DNA of 42,070 nt from CAZVAR01 sp964625225 (GTDB lineage: Bacteria; Pseudomonadota; Alphaproteobacteria; JAJUGE01): assembly GCA_964625225.1 (NCBI GenBank), contig CAZVAR010000015.1, positions 1 to 42,070 on the forward strand, in the 5' to 3' direction. The notes below the pieces were generated by a model. That model was not told the origin of the DNA. It made no database searches and worked only from the letters and a program-made list of their open reading frames with translations. The translations under genes were made by a program, and so were the position numbers. Of the stretch, positions 15,827 to 23,494 are shown piece after piece (the stretch's first letter is position 1; the number at the start of each line of letters is the position of its first letter).

Positions 15827-16774
15827 GTGCGGACGGTCGGGATCGAAGCGACCATCGGAGAGGAGCTGCGGCAACCGCTTTGGGATGCGGTCCATGCCAT
15901 GGCCGGAGCCATTCGCGCCCGGCACGGCGACACGGTAGCCGCGCTCCTGTTCTACGGCTCCTGCTTGCGCGACCGCGTCGATGCCGACCGGGTGCTCGAT
16001 TTCTATCTGTTCGTGGACCGGTACCGCGATTTCCATCGGCATTGGGGGGCGGCGGCGCTCAACGCGCTGGTGCCTCCCAACGTCTACTATATCGAGGCCC
16101 CGTTCGAGGGGCGCGTGCTGCGCGCCAAATATGCCGTGCTGTCGCTGGGCGCGCTCGCACGTCAGACGGCGCCCGGAGCATTCCAGCCGACGCTCTGGGC
16201 ACGGCTTGCGCAACCCTGCGCGCTGGCCTATGCGCGCGATGCCGGTGCCGAAGCAGCGGTTCGCAAGGCGCTGACGTCCGCCTTTCTGACAATGATCGTG
16301 GAAACCGTGCCGCTGCTGCCGCCGCGCTTTTCGCCGCGCGAGCTCTGGACCCGCGCCTTCGGCTGCACCTATGCCACCGAGATCCGGGCCGAGCGAAAGA
16401 ATCGGCCGGATCAGCTCTATGAGGCGTCCCGCGCTCGCTTCGATACCCTGACCCACGCGGCCGTCGCCGCCGGACTGGTGCCGGGGTGCATGCCGGCCGC
16501 GGGCGCCGAAGCGATCTGCCGGCGCACCGACCCGATGCGCGCCCGCGTCGCCCGCGCCCGCTGGACGGCACGGCGCGTGGTCGGCCGGGGCATGCACGTG
16601 CTGCGCTTGACCAAGGCGGCCTTCACCTTCGCCAACGGTCTCGATTATGCCCTATGGAAGATCGGGCAGCATTCCGGCGTGTTCGCGCAGCCGACGCCCT
16701 GGCAGCGCCGGCACCCGCTCATGGCTGCGCCGGTCCTGGCATGGCGACTGTTTCGCCGCGGGGCTTTCCGATAG
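15827..16774 (+). CDS. Nucleotidyltransferase-fold protein, TAM41-like
   Basis: 315 residues, starting at GTG 15827, 6 bases after the kinase stop; no clear ribosome site, and ATG 15899 is an alternative. Residues 40-70 contain a polymerase-beta-like nucleotidyltransferase signature: LLFYGSCLRDR, then LDFYLFVDRYRDFH. The pattern YGS...DxxLFVD..xxFH followed by PNVYYIE resembles TAM41, the CTP:phosphatidate cytidylyltransferase of mitochondria and some bacteria, although the second Asp of the usual DxD is Tyr. If the upstream kinase makes ceramide phosphate, this enzyme could activate it with a nucleotide. The C-terminus (570-region KAAFTFANGLDYALWKIGQHSG) looks amphipathic. The last 56 bases overlap the convergent spt gene. 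Confidence 0.7.
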   Translation: MRTVGIEATIGEELRQPLWDAVHAMAGAIRARHGDTVAALLFYGSCLRDRVDADRVLDFYLFVDRYRDFHRHWGAAALNALVPPNVYYIEAPFEGRVLRAKYAVLSLGALARQTAPGAFQPTLWARLAQPCALAYARDAGAEAAVRKALTSAFLTMIVETVPLLPPRFSPRELWTRAFGCTYATEIRAERKNRPDQLYEASRARFDTLTHAAVAAGLVPGCMPAAGAEAICRRTDPMRARVARARWTARRVVGRGMHVLRLTKAAFTFANGLDYALWKIGQHSGVFAQPTPWQRRHPLMAAPVLAWRLFRRGAFR

Positions 16775-17996
16775 GCCGGTACTCGGCGGCGGCGCCGTTC
16801 CGCCCCTTCAGCATTCCGATCTCTGCCGCCACCTGCTCGAAGGCGGCCCGGATCTGCTCGATCTGCGCCGGGCTGTGCGCGGCCGATACGCTGCACCGCA
16901 GCAGCGAGGCGCTGTTCGGGGTGCCGGGCGGGATCGCCAGATTGACGTAGACACCGGCCCGGAACAGCTTGTTCCAGAACTGCACCGCCGCATCCTGGTT
17001 CGGCATTCGCACCGCCACGATCGGGCTCGGCGTCGAGTCCGGGGTTAGGCCGAGGCGCCGCAGGCCCTCGTGCAGCGCATGGGCGTTTCGCCACAGCGCG
17101 TCCCGCAGTTCCGGGCGCTGCCGGAGCTGCGCCAGTGACGCCGAGGCCGCGCTCAGATTGGCCGGAGAGAGCGAGGCGGTGAACATGTAGGGCCGGCTCG
17201 CGAACCGCAGCAGGTCGAACTTGGGATGGTTCGATCCGCAGAACCCGCCCATCGAGGCGAGACTCTTGCTGAACGTGCCGACGATGAAATCGACCTCGTC
17301 GGAAACTCCGGCCTCCTCGGCGACGCCCCGCCCGGTGGGACCGAACACGCCGACCGAATGCGCCTCGTCGAGATAGAGATAGGCGCCGTGCTTGCGCTTG
17401 ACCTCCGCAAACTCGGCGAGCGGGGCGATATCGCCGAACATGCTGTAGAGGCCCTCGACGATCACCAGCTTGTTGCGGCCGGTCCCGCCGATTCGTTCCA
17501 GCCGCTTGTCGAGGTCGCTCGGCGAGTTGTGCCGGAAGCGGATGATAGTGGCGCCGCTGAGCTTGCACCCGTCGTAGATGCTGGCGTGGCAGTCCGCGTC
17601 GATCAGGATCACGTCGTCGGGGCCGGCGAGGCCCGAGATCGCGCCGAGGTTCGCCTGATAGCCGGTCGAGAACACGATCACCGACCGCACGCCGAGAAAG
17701 TCGGCCAGATCTCGCTCAAGGGCCCGATGTGCGGAGTAGGTGCCGTTGGCGATGCGTGAGCCCGTCGTCCCGGTTCCCTGGTGGGTGATACTGTCGCGCG
17801 CGGCCTCGACGCAGGCGGGATCGAAGGTCAGGCCGAGATAATTGTTGGTTCCGGCCAGGAGTATGCGGCGTCCGCCGACGACCGCCTCCGTCGCAGACCG
17901 GATCTCGTCCATGCAGACGCCGAACGGGTCCATCCCGGCGCGCAGAATATGTTCGTGCTGCCCAGGAAGCGCAGCAAACTTGTCGAAGAGATCCAT
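16719..17996 (-). CDS. spt: Serine palmitoyltransferase (alpha-oxoamine synthase family)
   Basis: 425 residues, PLP-dependent enzyme that condenses serine with a fatty acyl thioester to 3-ketosphinganine, the first step of sphingolipid synthesis. Seen: GTNNYLGLTFDP, GTGTTGSRIANGTYSAHRALE, the cofactor-stacking region STGYQANLG, LDEAHSVGVFGPTGRG, and the Schiff-base Lys in GTFSKSLASMGG (about residue 245). The alpha-oxoamine synthase family also includes KBL and BioF. The assignment to Spt rests on the ACP 3 bases upstream in the same operon and on the CerR- and ligase-like genes, the Caulobacter arrangement. Acyl donor is probably the loaded dedicated ACP. The 3' end overlaps the TAM41-like gene on the other strand. 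Confidence 0.93.
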   Translation of the reverse strand: MDLFDKFAALPGQHEHILRAGMDPFGVCMDEIRSATEAVVGGRRILLAGTNNYLGLTFDPACVEAARDSITHQGTGTTGSRIANGTYSAHRALERDLADFLGVRSVIVFSTGYQANLGAISGLAGPDDVILIDADCHASIYDGCKLSGATIIRFRHNSPSDLDKRLERIGGTGRNKLVIVEGLYSMFGDIAPLAEFAEVKRKHGAYLYLDEAHSVGVFGPTGRGVAEEAGVSDEVDFIVGTFSKSLASMGGFCGSNHPKFDLLRFASRPYMFTASLSPANLSAASASLAQLRQRPELRDALWRNAHALHEGLRRLGLTPDSTPSPIVAVRMPNQDAAVQFWNKLFRAGVYVNLAIPPGTPNSASLLRCSVSAAHSPAQIEQIRAAFEQVAAEIGMLKGRNGAAAEYRPIGKPRGETVAMPGPAQP

Positions 17997-17999
17997 GAG

Positions 18000-18251
18000 T
18001 TACTTCGCGCCCGTCAATTGGTGGATGGCGTTAACCAGATCCCCGACCGTGCGGATCTCCGAGATGAGGTTCATGGGGAAGGACACGCCGTATTCATCCT
18101 CGATCTCCATGATGAGATCCAGGACGGCGACCGAGTCGATTTCCAGATCCGTCGTAATATGTGTCTGCGGGGTCAATTCCACGTCGCGAACGTTGAACGG
18201 GGCCAACAGTTCGCTCATCCGCCGCAATACGGGGTCTTCGTGTTGCTGCAT
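18000..18251 (-). CDS. acpR: Acyl carrier protein for sphingolipid synthesis
   Basis: 83 residues from ATG 18251 (MQQHEDPVLRRMSELL). Four-helix acyl carrier protein; the phosphopantetheine attachment site is S40 in DLEIDSVAVLDLIMEIEDEYGV, with Val instead of the usual Leu after the Ser. Acidic helix II fits partner recognition. It ends 3 bases before spt, and the acyl-AMP ligase of the same operon probably charges it. In Caulobacter an equivalent AcpR is required for ceramide formation. The frame is open further upstream to 18323 but without ACP-like sequence. Confidence 0.9.
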   Translation of the reverse strand: MQQHEDPVLRRMSELLAPFNVRDVELTPQTHITTDLEIDSVAVLDLIMEIEDEYGVSFPMNLISEIRTVGDLVNAIHQLTGAK

Positions 18252-18340
18252 CGTATGGATTGTTCCCGCTGCGCTCGCGCGCCCGTTCTTGATCACGAAA
18301 GATCCCCCCGGATCGCGGTCCACCTGCCGGCCGGACCCTC

Positions 18341-19291
18341 TCAGAGCCAGCCCTGCTCTCCATACCAGCCCAGCGTACGCCGGAATCCCTCGTTCACCCC
18401 CACTTCAGGCACCCAGTCCGTCTGCTCGGCAAGCGGGTTGTTCCGGCAAACCCAATCGATATGGCACAGTTCCCGAACCTTTCCAGGAGAAATTCTGGGT
18501 ACTCCGCCTAGCAGTTGACATTTTACCACACTGATGTGTCCTGCCAGCCACAGGGCTGGCCGGGGCACCGGGACGCAGATGACGCGCCGATCGAGACACC
18601 GGCTCGCCGCAGCGGCGATTTCCCGCCACGAATAGCCTAGCGCGCATCCGTCCCGCAACTCATACGTAGCACCCCGCCCGGCATCGGTTGTGAGCAACGC
18701 CAGGATCGCTGCCACGAGGTCATCGACATAGATCAGGGAGACCCGGGACTCGGCGAAGCCGGGGACCGGAAGGATGCCGCGTGCGAGCAGGCGGAAGATG
18801 TCGAGCGTTGCCGTGTCTCCGGGGCCGTAGACCGCGGGCGGCCGCAGGATCGTGAAGTCCAGCTCCGGCCGCGCCGCCAGCGCCGCCTCGGCACGGCGCT
18901 TGCTGGCGGCATAGTCCGACAGGCCCGGCTCGCGCGCCGCCAGCGAGGAGAGCAGCACGATCCGGGGCGGCTGCGGGCGGGCCGCGCACACGGCCGTCAG
19001 CCGCTCGGTGGCCTCCGCGTTGACCCGGTCGAAGTCCGCTGCGTGCAGGGCCCGGGTCAGCCCGGCGGCGTGGACGACCGCGTCGGCGCCGGCGACGAGC
19101 CGGGTCAGGCTGTCGGCATCCTCGAGCGAGCCGGGTACGCCGACCACTGCGGCCAGACTCTCCAGATCCGGCGCCGGCCGGCGCAGCAGGATGCGGACAC
19201 GGTATCCCTCGGCCGCGAGGCGCCGGACCAGGCGGCGACCGATGAATCCGCTTGCGCCGGTGACGGCGATGACCCGGTGTCGGCGTGGCAT
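18341..19291 (-). CDS. cerR: NAD(P)-dependent epimerase/dehydratase, probable ceramide reductase CerR
   Basis: 316 residues of the extended short-chain dehydrogenase family. TGASGFIGRRLVRRL (residues 11-25) is the dinucleotide-binding loop, VVHAAGLTR (72-80) and LLSSLAA are typical, and the catalytic YxxxK is Y127-AAS-K131. In the Caulobacter pathway the corresponding enzyme reduces the 3-oxo group, there apparently after acylation. The gene lies between the acyl-AMP ligase (45 bases upstream) and acpR (89 bases downstream). The C-terminal part (about 220-316) is the substrate-binding lobe with conserved VKCQLLGGVPRISPGKV. Assignment rests on family plus neighbourhood. Confidence 0.85.
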   Translation of the reverse strand: MPRRHRVIAVTGASGFIGRRLVRRLAAEGYRVRILLRRPAPDLESLAAVVGVPGSLEDADSLTRLVAGADAVVHAAGLTRALHAADFDRVNAEATERLTAVCAARPQPPRIVLLSSLAAREPGLSDYAASKRRAEAALAARPELDFTILRPPAVYGPGDTATLDIFRLLARGILPVPGFAESRVSLIYVDDLVAAILALLTTDAGRGATYELRDGCALGYSWREIAAAASRCLDRRVICVPVPRPALWLAGHISVVKCQLLGGVPRISPGKVRELCHIDWVCRNNPLAEQTDWVPEVGVNEGFRRTLGWYGEQGWL

Positions 19292-19336
19292 GCGGAGAAC
19301 GGCAGGTCCGCTCTGCGCCGGGGTGCTGCTCGCGAT

Positions 19337-21088
19337 CTACCCCTCGGCGGCCAGCTTGGCCGGCGCGCCGCGGGCGGCGTAGCGGCCCGCAAGATAATTG
19401 GCCCGCGCGGTCGCGCGGCTCAGCTTGCCCGAGGAGGTGAGGGGCAGGCTGTGCGGCGGCACCAGGACCACCTCGCAATCGACCCCCGCCGCGTTCCGAA
19501 CCGTGGCGGCGACTTGGTGCTTGAGGCGTTCGCGGGCGCCGCCGTCGGACAGGCGGCACTGCACGACCACCACCACCGCCTCGGCCCCGTCGGTTCCGAT
19601 CACCGAGAACGCCGCGGCGTCGCCCTGACGCAGCCCGGGCAGCCGCTCGACGGCCCACTCGATGTCCTGCGGCCAGATGTTGCGGCCATTGTGGATGATC
19701 AGATCCTTGCTGCGCCCGGTAATCACCAGAGAGTCGTCGATCAGGTAGCCGAGATCGCCGGTGTCCAGCCAGCCGTCCTCGTCGATCACGGCTGCCGTCG
19801 CCGCGCCGTCCTGATAGTAGCCGGCCATCAGGCTCGGTCCGCGGATTAGGACGCGGCCGACCCGGCGGTCGGGGAGGGGCCGCCCGGCCGGATCGGCGAT
19901 GCGCAGTTCGTGTCCGGGCATGACCCGGCCGCACAGCACGAAGGCACGGCTTGTCTCGGCGTCCGCGGCCTCGTCCGATGCCGCCGCACTGGACTGCCCG
20001 AGCGCCGCGCGATCGACCGTGTCGACCTCGAAGCCGCGATCGAGCGGGGCGAAGCTCACGGCCAGCGTGGCTTCGGCCAGCCCGTAGCTCGGCACGAAGG
20101 CCGTGCGGCGGAAGCCGTAGGGTGCAAAGGTCTCGGCGAACCGGGTGAGCACGTCCGGCCGGACCATGTCGCCGCCGATGCCGGCGACCCGCCAGGACGA
20201 GAGGTCGAGTGTTGCCGCCGCGCCGTTCGCCGCCCTGCGGGCGCACAGTTCGTAGCCGAAGGACGGGCTGAAGGCGAGCGTGCCGCCGTTCGCCGCGATC
20301 AGTTGCAGCCAGAGCAACGGTCGGCGGGCGAAGTCCATCGTCGCCAGATAGTCCACCGAGAGCTGCGACAGCATCGGCGTGATGCAGAAGCCGACCAGGC
20401 CCATGTCGTGGTAGAGCGGCAGCCACGAGACACAGCGGTCGCCGTCGCGGACGCGCATGCCGTGCAGGATGATGCTCTGCGCGTTCACGGTCGCGGAGCG
20501 CTGCGTCACCATCACGCCTTTCGGCGCACTCGTGCTGCCGGACGAGAATTGGATGTAGCACAGCTCGTCGCGGCCCAGCGGCCGCAGGTCCCCGCCCTCC
20601 GGCTGGGCCAGGAACTCGTCCGGCGCGCCGACGAGGCCGATGCCGAGGGGGCCGGTCGCCTCGCGCAGCATGTCGACCAGCTCGGCCGGCCCGATCGCGG
20701 CCGATGCGCCTGCCGCCGCGATCATATGCCGCAACTGCCGCACATAGGCCTCGCGGCCGCCGAGATTGACCGGGAGCGGTAGCGGCACCGGAACGAGGCC
20801 GGCATATTGGCAACCGAAGAAAAAGGCGTGGAATGCAGGCGACGTTTCGGCGAGAAGTGCGATCCGCGCGCCGCGCGGCAGGCCCAGCCGGTTCAGCCGG
20901 CGCGCGGTCGAGACCGCCCGTTCGCGCAATTCCGCATAGGGCAGCCGCGCAACCAGCTCGCCCCGGACGCTATAGTAATTGAAGCCGGTCTCGGCGCGCG
21001 CGGCATAGTCGAGCCCTTCGGTCAGGGTCTCGAACCGCCCGTGGTCGAACGGTACTGCGGCGCTGGAGGTCGGCGTCGGAGAATGCAT
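19337..21088 (-). CDS. Fatty acyl-AMP ligase (acyl-ACP synthetase type)
   Basis: 583 residues, ANL superfamily. The P-loop SSGSTSAPKG is at 182-191, SWLPLYHDMGLVGF follows, YGLAEATLAVSF is the adenine-binding motif, and GWLDTGDLGYL with the catalytic Lys near the C-terminus (SGKLSRATA) complete the set. The FAAL-like SWLPLYHDMGL favours loading of an acyl carrier protein over CoA. It should charge AcpR with a fatty acid for Spt, as proposed in Caulobacter. First gene of the operon ligase-cerR-acpR-spt. ATG 21088 is chosen because family similarity starts soon after it; the frame is open upstream to 21850, antisense to the barrel gene, and is not coding there. Confidence 0.9.
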   Translation of the reverse strand: MHSPTPTSSAAVPFDHGRFETLTEGLDYAARAETGFNYYSVRGELVARLPYAELRERAVSTARRLNRLGLPRGARIALLAETSPAFHAFFFGCQYAGLVPVPLPLPVNLGGREAYVRQLRHMIAAAGASAAIGPAELVDMLREATGPLGIGLVGAPDEFLAQPEGGDLRPLGRDELCYIQFSSGSTSAPKGVMVTQRSATVNAQSIILHGMRVRDGDRCVSWLPLYHDMGLVGFCITPMLSQLSVDYLATMDFARRPLLWLQLIAANGGTLAFSPSFGYELCARRAANGAAATLDLSSWRVAGIGGDMVRPDVLTRFAETFAPYGFRRTAFVPSYGLAEATLAVSFAPLDRGFEVDTVDRAALGQSSAAASDEAADAETSRAFVLCGRVMPGHELRIADPAGRPLPDRRVGRVLIRGPSLMAGYYQDGAATAAVIDEDGWLDTGDLGYLIDDSLVITGRSKDLIIHNGRNIWPQDIEWAVERLPGLRQGDAAAFSVIGTDGAEAVVVVVQCRLSDGGARERLKHQVAATVRNAAGVDCEVVLVPPHSLPLTSSGKLSRATARANYLAGRYAARGAPAKLAAEG

Positions 21089-21355
21089 GCCGGGATTGTT
21101 CCGTGAATCGGGATCGGACCTTGATAGCGCAAGAGGGCTTCCAGATGGTATGGAAATCCGTCGGGTTTCAAGCGTCTGCCGATTCCTGTGCATAATTATC
21201 CGGGTGCCGCCGGTCCGCTCCCGAAGGCGCCGGGGTCGCTCGAACCGCCCTCTTACACCGGGTTGGGGAGCTGTGGTAGTCGATATGTCCCGTCTCTGAC
21301 ATCGGTCACCGTCCGGCGCCGCCGCCGCGAATTCTCGAGCCACCAACCGCGTCCC
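21089..21355. promoter_or_regulatory. Divergent region between ligase operon and outer-membrane barrel gene
   Basis: 267 bases separating two divergent starts; it should hold the promoter of the spt operon. No -35/-10 pair, EcfG site or strong repeat was convincing. Confidence 0.3.
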
Positions 21356-22156
21356 ATGAACACCACACCGGCCGCCGACCGCGCCGGCGCAGCAGGAACT
21401 CAGCGAAGTTCCGCTCCGACGGTGCCGGCTCGCTTCCCGTGCGACTCCGTCTGGTTCCGCCGGACCTGCTGCCTCGCGGCCGTTGTCGGGGGACTCGCCA
21501 TGGCCGGAGCTGCGGCGGCAGAGCCGTCCGATTGGCAGCCGATCGAGACGCCGCACGAGGTGCGACTCGCCGCCGTTCCGGAACCGGTATCGCCCGTGGC
21601 GCCGCCGCGGATGCCCGACCGGCTCGTCGATCGCATGAAGCCCTACGCCCTCACCATCTACGGGGGCCAGTCGATCACCAGCGACTTCACCTCGATCTTC
21701 TACTCGCCCCACAGAGCGGACTTCGAGAATACCTACCTCGCAACCCTGGCCCTCTCGGCGCGGGTGGCGTCGCTCACCGACCATCTCGCGCTTGAGCTGG
21801 AGGCGGCCGTGGGCCGTCGCTTCGGCGATGCCGAACTGTGGGAGTTCCACACCGCGCTGTTCCTACGCTGGGACGACTTCCCCTGGAACGACACCGTCTA
21901 CACCACCGTCGGCCTCGGCCTGTTCGGCCCGTCCTATGCGACCGAGATCTCGGAAACCGAGCTGGACAAGAGCGGCAACGACAAGGGTTCGAAGCTGCTG
22001 AACTATTTCGCGCCGGAGATTACCATCTCGCCGCCGGACAACCGCGATCTTGCCCTCATCGTGCGGCTGCACCATCGCTCGGGCGTGTTCGGGCTGTTCA
22101 ACGGCGTCAGTGGCGGCTCCAACTTCCTCGTCTTCGGCCTGCGGCACCGCTTCTGA
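21356..22156 (+). CDS. Outer-membrane beta-barrel protein, possibly PagL-like acyloxyacyl hydrolase
   Basis: 266 residues from ATG 21356 (weak ribosome site; unusually long N-region before the hydrophobic signal segment at about 38-55, ending AAAAEPSD). The mature protein alternates hydrophobic and polar residues: ALTIYGGQSITSDFTSIF, LELEAAVGRRFG, FHTALFLRWDDFP, TVYTTVGLGLFG. It ends in Phe after RHRF, the outer-membrane barrel signature. Near the C-terminus LHHRSGVFGLFNGVSGGSN recalls the His-Ser catalytic strand of lipid A 3-O-deacylase PagL, which suggests an outer-membrane lipase. This is tentative because the Asn/Glu partners are not clear. It lies divergent to the ceramide ligase and may act on the same lipid. 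Confidence 0.65.
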   Translation: MNTTPAADRAGAAGTQRSSAPTVPARFPCDSVWFRRTCCLAAVVGGLAMAGAAAAEPSDWQPIETPHEVRLAAVPEPVSPVAPPRMPDRLVDRMKPYALTIYGGQSITSDFTSIFYSPHRADFENTYLATLALSARVASLTDHLALELEAAVGRRFGDAELWEFHTALFLRWDDFPWNDTVYTTVGLGLFGPSYATEISETELDKSGNDKGSKLLNYFAPEITISPPDNRDLALIVRLHHRSGVFGLFNGVSGGSNFLVFGLRHRF

Positions 22157-22166
22157 CGCGGTACGC

Positions 22167-23390
22167 TCATTCCGCGGCGATGCCCAGGGCTCGCGGCGCG
22201 GAGCCCGCCCGTCGCACGATTTCGGCCTGACGACGGAGGTCCTCGTCGGACATGCCGGGATAGCAGGGCAGGACCACCAGATGCGCGAGCGCCGCGCGGG
22301 CGGTCGCCGGATCGAGTTCGGGCCGGCCCGCAGGGGCGGCGACCGCCTGCGAGCGCGGCAGGTTGGCGCCGTCGAAGCCCTCTTCCCGCAGGGCCCGGAT
22401 CAGCCCGATCGGATCGTCGGCCAGAATTGGGAACACCCAGTAATTGTGGATACTGTTGGCCGCGGCCGGACAGGTCACCGCACCGTCGATCAGACGCCGC
22501 AGCCGCTCGCCCATCTCGGCGTAGCGCTCGAGGCTGCCCTCGCGCCAGTGCCGCAGGCGCCGCTCCAGCACCGCCAGCAGCGGGGCCGAGGGCTGCTTGC
22601 GGATCTTGCGCGCCGATCCGAGCTTGGCGACATTGCGGACCGCCTCGCTGACCGGGTCCTCATAGTCCTTGCCGAACCGGCGGAACAGCCGAAACAGCAG
22701 CCCGAACACCGGCGGCAGAGTGATGATTTTGAGCGCTGCGAACTTCAGTAATCGTGAACGGTAGGCGCTCGTTTCCTGGACCGGATAGTCGGCCTGGATC
22801 GCCCGCATGCGCTGCAGCAGGTCGGCATCGCGCACGCGGAAGATGCCGCCGCCGAGCGCGGTCGCCGTCTTGAGCGGGCCGAAGCTGAACATCGAGACGT
22901 CGGCATCGGGATGGCCGCGATACCGTTGGCCGTCGAAGGCCTGCGCGCAGTCTTCGATCACCAGCAGGCCGTGCCGGCGCGCCACAGCGATCACCGGGTC
23001 GAGGTCAAGCCGGGTGCCGAACAGATGGGCGACGACGATCGCACGCGTTCGCGGCGTGATCGCCCGCTCGATCAGGTCGATGCGCGGGGCCATCCGCTCG
23101 ATGTCCAGGTCGACCGGCACCGGCGTCAGCCCGAGTCGCTCGACGATCCGGATCATTCCCTTGATGTTGAGCGCGGAAAACAGAATCTCGCTGTCCGGCG
23201 GCAACGCCAACGCCTGCAGCAGCAGGTCGAAGCCGCTGCGCACCGAGAAGCACACCAAGGCGTCGCCGTCCGGCGACCAGAATTCCTCGATTCGACGCTG
23301 GCACTCCGCGCGATCGCCGGGCACGAAACAGCGCCCGAGGCCGTAGGCTAGATCGCCCCAGCCGATCTTCAATTGGGTTCGCGGCCACAT
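22167..23390 (-). CDS. DegT/DnrJ/EryC1 family PLP-dependent aminotransferase
   Basis: 407 residues. Fold-type I aminotransferase of the sugar-nucleotide family: VIEDCAQAFDG (D147 contacts the PLP pyridine N), then SFGPLKTATALGGGIF with the Schiff-base Lys K174, and NYWVFPILADDP in the small domain. These enzymes usually convert a nucleotide-linked keto-sugar to an amino-sugar. A long basic and hydrophobic stretch (about 205-240, LLKFAALKIITLPPVFGLLFRLFRRFG) is an unusual insertion and may dock the protein on the membrane. With the ceramide locus on one side and an LpxO-like hydroxylase divergent to it, it could provide an amino head group, but no other sugar-nucleotide gene is nearby. Confidence 0.85.
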   Translation of the reverse strand: MWPRTQLKIGWGDLAYGLGRCFVPGDRAECQRRIEEFWSPDGDALVCFSVRSGFDLLLQALALPPDSEILFSALNIKGMIRIVERLGLTPVPVDLDIERMAPRIDLIERAITPRTRAIVVAHLFGTRLDLDPVIAVARRHGLLVIEDCAQAFDGQRYRGHPDADVSMFSFGPLKTATALGGGIFRVRDADLLQRMRAIQADYPVQETSAYRSRLLKFAALKIITLPPVFGLLFRLFRRFGKDYEDPVSEAVRNVAKLGSARKIRKQPSAPLLAVLERRLRHWREGSLERYAEMGERLRRLIDGAVTCPAAANSIHNYWVFPILADDPIGLIRALREEGFDGANLPRSQAVAAPAGRPELDPATARAALAHLVVLPCYPGMSDEDLRRQAEIVRRAGSAPRALGIAAE

Positions 23391-23430
23391 GGTGACAGAT
23401 TGTCCTAAGCGATCATTTACACTAGGAAGG

Positions 23431-23452
23431 TTCGGCCCTTTGGGCTACCGAA
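23431..23452. promoter_or_regulatory. Inverted repeat in the DegT/hydroxylase divergent region
   Basis: TTCGGCCC, loop TTT, GGGC, two unpaired bases, CCGAA within the 104-base gap between divergent genes. It could be an operator or a 5' UTR hairpin of the hydroxylase mRNA, ending 42 bases before its start. Confidence 0.3.
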
Positions 23453-23494
23453 TTGTGCATTTGTGAGTCTCCACGCAGTACGAAAGAGCCGTCC

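Noticed and set aside
18720..20813. 697-codon minus-strand open frame
   Set aside because: Shadow frame of cerR and the acyl-AMP ligase; Arg/Gly/Pro-rich with no motifs.
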